Notes under the pieces: generated by a model | Told to the model about the DNA's origin: nothing | The model's database searches: none | The model's input: only the letters and a program-made list of their open reading frames with translations | Source of the DNA: Amycolatopsis acididurans | GTDB lineage: Bacteria; Actinomycetota; Actinomycetes; Mycobacteriales; Pseudonocardiaceae | Length of the DNA: 58,160 nt | Assembly: GCF_012328925.1 (NCBI RefSeq) | Contig: NZ_JAAXLS010000041.1 | Span: forward strand, 1 to 58,160 | Direction of reading: 5' to 3' | In this document: piece after piece, positions 51,156 to 58,160 of the stretch | How the letters are laid out: every line of letters starts with the position of its first letter | Numbering within the stretch: the first letter of the stretch is position 1 | Made by a program: the position numbers and the translations under genes

Positions 51156-54100
51156 ATGGGCCGCTGGACGGCAGTTCAGCGGCCCTTAGAGCGCTGGGGT
51201 CGGACGGCAGCCGTCGAGAAAGATGACAACCCTGTGGCAAGAGACGCGAAGACCTGGCACGCTGCCGCGTGGTATCGGGCACTCCCGCTCACGGAACGGT
51301 GCGGCCCCGAGGGCGGTCCGCTTCCCGCCCCGCCACCAGCCCACGCCGACAGGGCGGCCCGGCGGCTTCGGGCGTGGAAGTCACAGAAACCCTTCGGAAA
51401 CGACTCACTGTTCACAGCACGGCTGGCCTTGGATTCCCTGTCGGAACAAGACCTACTGACACTTCTCGCGGAGCCCGCGGACGAGTTGAGGACCCGACTC
51501 GCGAGGGAACCAGCATGGCTCGTCGCTCTTCGACGGGCCCTCGTCGACACACCTCCTCGTACGGAGCTGCTCACCCTGCTCGATGACGTCGAGAACAGCC
51601 ATCCGCTCGGCCCATGGCTACCGGCGCTCGGTCCGCTGTTCCAGCGCGCGCTCGACGCGCTGCACGACCACGTCGACGCGCTCCGAGAAGAATATCCGTT
51701 CGTGCCCATCCAGCCGGACACGCTGAGCAGGGCCTTCCTACGCAATATCTCGGCGACGGTCCTGTTTCAGATGAGCAAACCGTTCATTCTCGAAATGAAC
51801 ATCGCACGGCTGCGGGGAAGCCTGCGGGGCGAGACACCAGCGGCGAGGTTCGACGACTTCTCGGCCATGCTGCGTCAAGAAGGGATCGTCGCCTCGATTC
51901 TCGTCAAGTATCCGGTACTGGCGCGCCAATTGGTGCTCACCGTCGAGCAGTGGGCGGACTACCTGTGCGAGTTCTTGACGAATCTCTGTGCCGACCGGGA
52001 GGTCATTCGGACCACCCTCGCGGGCGGCCGCGATCCAGGACCGTTGCTCGACATCGACGCGGGAATGGGTGACCGGCACCGCAGCGGACGGAGCGTGCTG
52101 CTCTTGCGGTTCGCCTCCGGCCTGCGTGTCCTGTACAAGCCGCGACCTCTTGCCGTCGAGGCACATTTTCAGGAGTTGCTCTCCTGGTTGAACGAACATG
52201 GGGCGGATCCGCCGCTGTGTCCCCACATCGTCGTCGATCGCGGCGACTACGGATGGTGCGAGTTCGTCGCGCCGGCTTCCTGTACCTCGGAAGCGGAAGT
52301 CGCCCGGTTCTACCGGCGCCAGGGAAGCTACCTGGCACTCCTCTACGCCCTGTGCGCGGCCGACCTGCACAACGAAAACCTCATCGCCGTCGGCGAGCAC
52401 CCCATCCTCGTCGACCTCGAGGCGCTCTTTCACCCGACGGTCCATGGCGGGGACCGCCTGTTGACCGACAACCTGGCTGCGGGAGCCCTGGATCAATCCG
52501 TCTGGCAGGTCGGAATACTCCCGCGGCGAATATGGTCCGACGAGCAGTCGGTGGGCGTCGACATGAGCGGGCTGGGCGGGCAGGAAGGGCAGATGAATCC
52601 CCATCGCCTCGTGAGCTGGACCGGGGTGAGAACGGATGAGATGCGGCTCGGTCGCGAGCACGTCGAACTGCCCGCGAGCGACAACCGGCCGCGCCTGAGG
52701 GATCGAGAAGTCGACGCCGTCGACTACCGTGATGCCCTCCTCCGCGGCTTCACGGACATGTACCGCCTCCTCTGCCGTCATCGAACCGCTCTGCTGCAGG
52801 AGCGGCTACCACGTTTCGCCCACGACGAGATACGAGTCGTGGTCCGTTCGACGAACGTATACGGCCTCCTCTGGTACGAAAGCTTCCATCCCGATCTCCT
52901 GCGGGACGCGCTCGACCGCGACCGCTTTCTCGACCGCATCTGGGCGGAGGCGGCTACTCGTCCCTATCTCACCCGGCTCATCGGAGCGGAACGGCACGAT
53001 CTGCTCCGCGGCGATATTCCTGTCTTCCGGACCCGCCCCGACAGTTGCGCGATCGTCACCTCAGAGGGGGAATCCATTGCCGACTTCTTCGATGCGCCGA
53101 GCCTGGACTTGGCGCGGCAACGAATGGAGCGGCTCGGAGACGAGGATCTCGCCAAGCAGACCTGGATCATCGAGGCCTCGCTCGCCACGCTGCTGATGGG
53201 TCGCGAAACGATTCCCCGGCCTCAGGCACAGCTCGCGGCCGAACGTCCGGTCGAAAGCGAGCGTCTGCTGGCGCTGGCCGACACCTGCGGCAAACGCATC
53301 GACGAACTCGCGTTGCGGAGCGCCGCCTGCGCACATTGGCTCGGGGTGGGCCCCCTCGATGAGTCGGCCTGGGGCCTGTTTCCCTCCGGAATCGATCTCT
53401 ACGCCGGCAACCCCGGTATCGCCTTGTTCTTGGCCTATCTCGGCGCAGTGACCCGCACCCCCTCCTACACGGAACTGGCGTATCGCGCGTTCACGCCGGT
53501 CAGCGAACAGTACCGGCAGTGGCTCGCGGCGGACGGAGCAACGGGACAGGAACCGGCCGACATGACCGTCGGCGCCTTCGACGGTCTCGGGTCGTTCATC
53601 TACCTGCTGGCCAACCTGGGCGTACTCTGGTCGGATTCGAGCCTGCTGGACGAAGCCGAGGACGTCGTCGCACGGCTTCCACCCTTCATCGCACGCGACG
53701 ACCACCTCGATGTCGTCTACGGGTCGGCCGGGTGCCTGCTGTGCCTGCTTGCTCTTCACGCGGTGCGACCTTCGCCGCGCACCTTGGACGCGGCAATCCG
53801 GTGCGGCGAACGCCTCGTCGCCACAGCGCAACCGGCCAGCCGAGGGAAGGCGTGGACAACTCTGGCAGACCAGCCACGTCTCGGCGGATTCTCACACGGC
53901 ACCGCCGGTATCGCGACGAGCTTGCTCCGGCTGGCCGCGGTGAGCGGCATCGATCGATTCGGCGACCTCGCGCGGCAGGCCCTGTCGTACGACCGGAGCC
54001 TGTTCATTCCCGAACTGGGCAATTGGGCGGACCTGCGCGTCTTCTCGGCGCCGCCTGGTGCCGATCGGCTCGATGAGACCACCGCCGGGTCCCCCGCGAA

Positions 54101-54527
54101 GAGCATGGTCGCCTGGTGTCACGGCGCGGCGGGGATCGGGCTCGGCCGGTTGGCCACGCTGTCCCTGATGGATGGTCCGGAAGTCCACACCGAGATAGAG
54201 GCCGCGCTGAGCGCCACGACTCGCTTCGGTTTCGACATCAACCACTCGCTGTGTCACGGTGCGCTGGGCAACGCGGAACTCCTGCTGACGGCGGCTCGGA
54301 CCCTGCGGAGGACACAAGACCGTGCGGCGCTCGAGCAGGCAACCGCGGTGATCGTGTCGAGCATCGAAGCCGACGGGCCGGCCACGGGGGTACCCCTGGG
54401 CATCGAGACGCCCGGCTTCATGACCGGCCTGGCCGGGGTCGGCTACGGGCTGCTACGCCTGGCAGAGCCCGACAAGGTGCCGTGCGTCCTCCTGCTGGCT
54501 CCGCCACAATGGCAGACGCAACCGTGA
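51156..54527 (+). CDS. lanM: LanM bifunctional lanthionine synthetase (class II)
   Basis: A 1123-residue enzyme. The N-terminal dehydratase domain (about 200-720) phosphorylates and removes Ser/Thr hydroxyls using ATP; it shows Lys328 in LYKPRPLAVE, DLHNENLIA (Asp403, His405, Asn408) and LVDLEALFHP (Asp420). The C-terminal LanC-like cyclase (about 750-1123) has zinc ligands Cys988 (AWCHGAAG), Cys1033 and His1034 (SLCHGALGN), with catalytic His914 (FSHGTAGIA). It joins Cys thiols to dehydrated residues. ATG 51156 with GAGGATG upstream. Slightly longer than the usual 900-1100 residues. It is the only modification enzyme in the cluster. Confidence 0.95.
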   Translation: MGRWTAVQRPLERWGRTAAVEKDDNPVARDAKTWHAAAWYRALPLTERCGPEGGPLPAPPPAHADRAARRLRAWKSQKPFGNDSLFTARLALDSLSEQDLLTLLAEPADELRTRLAREPAWLVALRRALVDTPPRTELLTLLDDVENSHPLGPWLPALGPLFQRALDALHDHVDALREEYPFVPIQPDTLSRAFLRNISATVLFQMSKPFILEMNIARLRGSLRGETPAARFDDFSAMLRQEGIVASILVKYPVLARQLVLTVEQWADYLCEFLTNLCADREVIRTTLAGGRDPGPLLDIDAGMGDRHRSGRSVLLLRFASGLRVLYKPRPLAVEAHFQELLSWLNEHGADPPLCPHIVVDRGDYGWCEFVAPASCTSEAEVARFYRRQGSYLALLYALCAADLHNENLIAVGEHPILVDLEALFHPTVHGGDRLLTDNLAAGALDQSVWQVGILPRRIWSDEQSVGVDMSGLGGQEGQMNPHRLVSWTGVRTDEMRLGREHVELPASDNRPRLRDREVDAVDYRDALLRGFTDMYRLLCRHRTALLQERLPRFAHDEIRVVVRSTNVYGLLWYESFHPDLLRDALDRDRFLDRIWAEAATRPYLTRLIGAERHDLLRGDIPVFRTRPDSCAIVTSEGESIADFFDAPSLDLARQRMERLGDEDLAKQTWIIEASLATLLMGRETIPRPQAQLAAERPVESERLLALADTCGKRIDELALRSAACAHWLGVGPLDESAWGLFPSGIDLYAGNPGIALFLAYLGAVTRTPSYTELAYRAFTPVSEQYRQWLAADGATGQEPADMTVGAFDGLGSFIYLLANLGVLWSDSSLLDEAEDVVARLPPFIARDDHLDVVYGSAGCLLCLLALHAVRPSPRTLDAAIRCGERLVATAQPASRGKAWTTLADQPRLGGFSHGTAGIATSLLRLAAVSGIDRFGDLARQALSYDRSLFIPELGNWADLRVFSAPPGADRLDETTAGSPAKSMVAWCHGAAGIGLGRLATLSLMDGPEVHTEIEAALSATTRFGFDINHSLCHGALGNAELLLTAARTLRRTQDRAALEQATAVIVSSIEADGPATGVPLGIETPGFMTGLAGVGYGLLRLAEPDKVPCVLLLAPPQWQTQP

Positions 54528-54541
54528 CGAAGGCGGCGGCC

Positions 54542-55081
54542 ATGAGCGAGCGAGCCATTTTTCGTGAGCAGGCACTGGACGCGTACCGGCGAGGCACCGA
54601 CAAGATCGTCCTTCCTCGCCTTGTCTCCAGCCGAGTCACCGCGTGCGCCTGGCTCCTGCTCGGCGTGCTTCTCGCGGCCGCAGTGCTCGCCTTCACCGTT
54701 CGAGTTCCGAGCTATGTCGCCGCCCCTGGGCTCGTCACCACCTCTGACCCGCTTCGGCCCGCCTCCGGCGCGGTCGTCCTTTTCGTGCCGCCGGATCAGT
54801 CGGGGCAGCTACGGGTCGGCCAGCCGGCACACATCACGGTCGGCTCATCGGAAACCTACGTCGAGGGAACGGTCGCGCAGGTCGGGCAGAACGCGGTGCC
54901 GCCGGCATTACTGCAGCAGCGGTACGGCGTCGAGCCGGATCTTGTTTCGCAGCCGTCGGTCGTCGTGGTCGTGGGGGATGGTGAGGCGTTGCCGCCCGAC
55001 CGCTACGCCGGGACCCGCATAACGGCACAGGTAGAGACCGGCAGGCAGCAGCCGCTGTTGGTGATTCCGGGATCGTCTTAG
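54542..55081 (+). CDS. Short HlyD-like membrane fusion protein
   Basis: A 179-residue protein with one membrane segment (ACAWLLLGVLLAAAVLAFTV) and an outside beta domain. It has a PSYVAAPGLVTTSDPLRPAS hairpin and DQSGQLRVGQPAHITVGSSE like the beta-barrel of HlyD-type adaptors. The long coiled-coil hairpin of true HlyD proteins is missing, so this is a minimal form. It is probably a partner of the C39 ABC exporter. ATG 54542 is preferred (GAAGG upstream); ATG 54509 overlaps the lanM end. It is 8 bases before the exporter gene. Confidence 0.75.
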   Translation: MSERAIFREQALDAYRRGTDKIVLPRLVSSRVTACAWLLLGVLLAAAVLAFTVRVPSYVAAPGLVTTSDPLRPASGAVVLFVPPDQSGQLRVGQPAHITVGSSETYVEGTVAQVGQNAVPPALLQQRYGVEPDLVSQPSVVVVVGDGEALPPDRYAGTRITAQVETGRQQPLLVIPGSS

Positions 55082-55089
55082 GACGCGAG

Positions 55090-57297
55090 ATGATTCAGGC
55101 GATGTGGCGGAAACGGGTTCCGGAAGTGCGGCAGATGAGCGAGGTCGAATGCGGCCTTGCCTGCCTGACCATGGTCCTCAACCACTATGGTTGCGGAGTC
55201 TCCCTTTCCGAGTTGCGGACGCGTTCGGGAGTGGGACGCGACGGTCTGTCGGCATTGGACATCGTCCGGACCGCCCGGCGTTACGGGATGCGGGTACGGG
55301 CGATATCGCTGCGGTGGAACGACTTCCGTTTCATCAGAACGCCGGCGATACTGCATTGGGAATTCAACCACTTTGTCGTCATGGAACGATGGTCGCGCAG
55401 ATACGTCACGGTCGTGGACCCGGCTGTGGGCCGGCGGCGCCTGACCCACGACGAGTTCGACGCCGGCTTCACGGGGGTCGTGATCCTCCCAGAACCCGGA
55501 AGCGCATTCGATCGCCGACCGGCTCCGTCCCGGCAGCGGTCTCGGCGCTATCTGTTCCGCTACATGAAACAAGCTCCAGGGACCTTCCTGCAGATACTCG
55601 GCGTCTCGCTCGTGCTTCTGCTCCTCGGGCTGACGCTGCCTGTGCTGACCAAGGTCGTGGTGGATCGGCTCCTCCCGTACCGGATTCAGGAAGTGATGCC
55701 CCTGCTGGGGATCGGCATTCTCGTCCTGTTCCTCGCCACGACGGTGGCCGCGCTCTTACGGGAATGGTTGCTGGTATATCTGCGGGCGCGCATCGACATG
55801 CACATGATGCTCGACTTCGTTGAGCACATGCTCGCGCTGCCCTACCGCTTCTTCCAGCAGCGTTCCAGCGGCGATCTGCTGTCCCGGGCTGCCAGCAACG
55901 CGATGCTGCGCGAGGTGCTCAGCAATCAGCTCCTTTCAGCCGTGATGGACAGCGGCCTCGTCGTTTTCTACCTGGTCATTCTGCTCTGGCAATCACTCCC
56001 GTTCGGCCTCCTGACGCTGGCTTTCGGGGCTTTCCAGGTCCTTCTCCTCGTCGCCACCAACCGCTATATCGGCGGGCTGGCACATAGAGAGTTGGCCGCG
56101 TTCGGGAAGGCCCAGGGCTATCTGGCCGAATCGCTGGTCGGAATCGGCACGCTGAAAGCCGCCGGTGCCGAACATGGCGCGTTCGAACGCTGGTCGAACG
56201 CGTTCTTCGACCAGCTCAACAATTCGTTGCGCTACCACACCGCGTCCGGAACCCTGACGGCGATTCTGACCGCGCTGCGCTCCTTCGGGCAACTGGCGTT
56301 GTTGTGGGTGGGCGCGGCGCAGGTGCTCAACGGGTCGATCACGTTGGGAACCATGGTGGCGCTGCTCGCGCTGGCGAGCGCCTTCTTCGCTCCGCTCGCG
56401 TCACTGGTGAACAGCGGCCAGCAGTTCCAGATCGTACGCGCCAACCTCGACCGCATCAGCGATGTGACCGAGGCAGAGCCCGAGCAGGACCGCCAGGACG
56501 TGGCGCCGGCGCCTCCCCTTTCCGGCGCCTTGCGATTGGAGCAGCTTGGCTTCCGGTACGCCACGAACAGCCCGCACGTCCTGCGCCGAGTCGACCTGAC
56601 CATCGAAGCCGGGCAGCGCGTCGCCATTGTCGGGCCGTCCGGCTCGGGCAAGAGCACTCTCGCGAAACTACTCCTGGGCCTCTACGTACCGACAGAAGGC
56701 GACGTGATCTATGACGGGCTCTCGCTGCAACGCATGAACTGGCAGGAACTGCGACGCCAATTCGGCGTGGTACTCCAGGAAAGCATGCTTTTCAGCGGCT
56801 CGATATACGCCAATATCGCTTTGGGTAACCTGGCGCTGGAGCGGGAGCGTGTGATCGAGGCGGCCAAGATCGCGGCTATACACGACGACATCACGGCGAT
56901 GCCGATGGGTTACGACACCTTCGTTGCCGAGGGTGGGAGTGCGCTTTCGGGCGGCCAGCGGCAGCGGCTGTCGATTGCGCGTGCGGTCGCGCGCGAGCCG
57001 GCCATCCTCCTGCTCGACGAGGCGACGAGCCACCTCGATGTGGAAACAGAAAAAAAGGTCGCGCAGAATCTGCAGAGCCTGACCTGCACGCAGATCATCA
57101 TCGCGCATCGCCTCAGCACCGTCCGGGACGCCGACGTAATTCTCGTACTCGACGGTGGTGCGATCGTGGAACAAGGCACACACCACCAACTGCTTCGCCA
57201 AGGTGGCCGCTACGCGAAACTGATCCGGCAGCAGGTCGAACCGGCCGAACAGGAGACGATGCCAAATGAGGCTATGAGCGGCCGCCGTCGGGCATGA
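55090..57297 (+). CDS. lanT: Lanthipeptide exporter: C39 peptidase - ABC transporter fusion (LanT)
   Basis: A 735-residue protein. The C39 peptidase domain (1-~140) has Cys21 (QMSEVECGLACL), His94 (FNHFVVM) and Asp110 (VVDPAVGRRRL), and should cut after the double Gly of the precursor. Six membrane segments follow (about 165-450). The ATPase part has Walker A GPSGSGKST (515-523), signature LSGGQRQRL (about 619) and Walker B ILLLDEAT (643-644). The C-terminus is hydrophilic (EAMSGRRRA). It removes the leader and moves the mature peptide across the membrane. ATG 55090 is 8 bases behind the HlyD-like gene. No separate immunity genes are visible. Confidence 0.95.
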   Translation: MIQAMWRKRVPEVRQMSEVECGLACLTMVLNHYGCGVSLSELRTRSGVGRDGLSALDIVRTARRYGMRVRAISLRWNDFRFIRTPAILHWEFNHFVVMERWSRRYVTVVDPAVGRRRLTHDEFDAGFTGVVILPEPGSAFDRRPAPSRQRSRRYLFRYMKQAPGTFLQILGVSLVLLLLGLTLPVLTKVVVDRLLPYRIQEVMPLLGIGILVLFLATTVAALLREWLLVYLRARIDMHMMLDFVEHMLALPYRFFQQRSSGDLLSRAASNAMLREVLSNQLLSAVMDSGLVVFYLVILLWQSLPFGLLTLAFGAFQVLLLVATNRYIGGLAHRELAAFGKAQGYLAESLVGIGTLKAAGAEHGAFERWSNAFFDQLNNSLRYHTASGTLTAILTALRSFGQLALLWVGAAQVLNGSITLGTMVALLALASAFFAPLASLVNSGQQFQIVRANLDRISDVTEAEPEQDRQDVAPAPPLSGALRLEQLGFRYATNSPHVLRRVDLTIEAGQRVAIVGPSGSGKSTLAKLLLGLYVPTEGDVIYDGLSLQRMNWQELRRQFGVVLQESMLFSGSIYANIALGNLALERERVIEAAKIAAIHDDITAMPMGYDTFVAEGGSALSGGQRQRLSIARAVAREPAILLLDEATSHLDVETEKKVAQNLQSLTCTQIIIAHRLSTVRDADVILVLDGGAIVEQGTHHQLLRQGGRYAKLIRQQVEPAEQETMPNEAMSGRRRA

Positions 57298-57306
57298 TGG
57301 CGGCTC

Positions 57307-57720
57307 GTGCTGGTCCGCTTCGCCTACCTCGCCGTCACCCACGCTTTCGCCGCGCGCTGCGGCTATCGCGCATGACCGACCGCGAGCAGGACATCGAGAT
57401 CCTCACCCTGCGCCACCAACTCACCGCCCTGCAACGACAACTCGGCGACCAACACCCCCCGAATTCGAGCTGAGGACACGGCATTCCTCGCGACGCTGCC
57501 CGTGCCGCTGCCCCGCGCGACGCTACGCCGACTCCGGCCGCTGATCAGCCCCGACACCGTCCCGCCGAGAACCCTCCCCGGGACTACCGGCGCATCCACC
57601 GCGAACCCACCCCCTCCGCATTAAGATCGCACCCTCGACCGTGCGGAAATCCTCAGAACGGCAGGCGTCGACCCGACTCAGGACCGAGCGACCATCACCC
57701 GGGCCGCGCCGGAAGCTGGG
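57307..57720 (+). mobile_element. Decayed integrase-type transposase (IS remnant)
   Basis: Three frames together give the pieces of a common actinobacterial rve-type transposase: VLVRFAYLAVTHAFAA; then MTDREQDIEILTLRHQLTAL with QRQLGDQH; and ATLRRLRPLISPDTV; finally IKIAPSTV and a frame around TAGVDPTQDRATIT. Stops and frameshifts between them show it is inactive, and the catalytic DDE part is absent. It marks the right boundary of the lanthipeptide cluster. Confidence 0.75.
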
Positions 57721-58067
57721 GGCGGCTCAGATTTCAATTGATACAGGGGTGACTGGTTTCAGGTACACGGGACTACACCAGCGGCCTGAACCACCAACCC
57801 ACGAGTCAACCAAACTCGGTGCAGAACCACTGGCCTCACACTGGCACGAGGCGCCACATACGACAGGCACCGACACGCACCGTCACCACCGGATTCGGGC
57901 CAGAGCCGTTCGATGCACAGTCCCTGATCTTCAGGGTTACCAGATCCCGGAGGGGCGCGCGAAATCCTCGTCCGCGAGTCCGTCGACCGCTTCGACGTCC
58001 TCCGACTCGAAGCCCGCCAGAATGGGTTTGGCCTGGGACTGTAAAACGAGCGGTGTAATTCCCGATC
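57721..58067. other. Region between IS remnant and right-edge open frame
   Basis: No gene with a supported start. On the minus strand a frame (57937-58065) encodes an acidic stretch, FESEDVEAVDGLADEDFARP, ending SGIW before a TAA stop, but has no ATG, GTG or TTG in frame with it. The AT-richer part around 57730-57780 could be regulatory. Confidence 0.4.
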
Positions 58068-58160
58068 ATGGAAGTGCACCTGATGACCGACATGATGTCC
58101 GGCGTGGAGAACGCTGAGGACTTGAACCCCGTGTCCGGGCTGGATGGCCTGGACGAGCAG
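58068..58160 (+). CDS. Small acidic open frame running off the right edge
   Basis: ATG 58068 opens a frame of 31 codons without a stop before the edge (MEVHLMTDMMSGVENAEDLN and on). It is acidic and Met/Gly/Leu-rich, not unlike a RiPP leader peptide. No strong ribosome site is seen; ATG 58083 (with GAAGTG upstream) is another possible start. Too short to identify. Confidence 0.35.
   Translation, partial: MEVHLMTDMMSGVENAEDLNPVSGLDGLDEQ

Noticed and set aside
57282..57303. Hairpin after the lanT stop (GCCGCC and GGCGGC arms)
   Set aside because: The arms are short and the stop codon lies inside, so a terminator role is not convincing.
1..58160. CRISPR arrays, tRNA or rRNA genes
   Set aside because: I saw no regularly spaced direct repeats and no tRNA- or rRNA-like sequence in the intergenic regions by eye.

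Overview
The window is high-GC DNA with frequent GTG starts, many 1-4 base gene overlaps and almost no spare sequence inside operons. It carries two complete Mce lipid-import loci, an NDMA/mycofactocin-type alcohol dehydrogenase, an ECF sigma factor and several TetR, PucR and MerR regulators. This fits a filamentous or mycolic-acid-related actinomycete. My best guess is Pseudonocardiales (Amycolatopsis-like), but that is an inference from gene content, not a match I could run.

Left part (1-10.8 kb), oxidative metabolism. The tail of a hexulose-6-phosphate synthase is followed by a small unknown protein, an acetate/succinate-type channel, a PucR regulator and a convergent sensor kinase/response regulator pair. 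A minus-strand operon then encodes a zinc alcohol dehydrogenase, an R2-like ligand-binding oxidase (R2lox, Mn/Fe), a thioredoxin-reductase-like ferredoxin-NADP reductase and a 7Fe ferredoxin. An aldehyde dehydrogenase and an SCP2 protein face it on the plus strand. Together they look like oxygenase plus electron chain plus alcohol and aldehyde oxidation.

Mce locus 1 (10.8-25.8 kb, minus strand). The order is ECF sigma factor, small membrane protein, two YrbE permeases, an Mce-type ATPase, six Mce proteins, an MMPL/RND transporter, a PpiC-type foldase and a small membrane protein. It has its own ATPase and an added MMPL pump, and no lipoprotein Mce subunit is visible.

Middle (25.9-30.5 kb). 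This holds an F420/flavin-type LLM oxidoreductase, two small membrane proteins, gene debris (a broken HATPase and a broken P-loop protein) and a secreted Asp-box sialidase-like protein.

Mce locus 2 (30.5-42.2 kb). This is a canonical yrbEAB-mceABCDEF operon with two Mce-associated proteins and no ATPase. It is divergent from a regulator with two fused TetR DNA-binding domains. MceE is a lipoprotein.

Right of it (42.4-50.5 kb). A Tat-exported flavin amine oxidase, a TetR regulator with a 35-bp palindromic operator, an FMO-like monooxygenase and a secreted penicillin-acylase-family Ntn hydrolase suggest catabolism of an acylated amine or lactone outside the membrane. A MerR regulator with a divergent small gene follows.

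Far right (50.9-58.2 kb). This is a compact class II lanthipeptide cluster: precursor with a 28-residue, four-Cys core, LanM, a short HlyD-like protein and a C39-peptidase ABC exporter. A decayed integrase-type IS and an acidic open frame running off the edge follow it.
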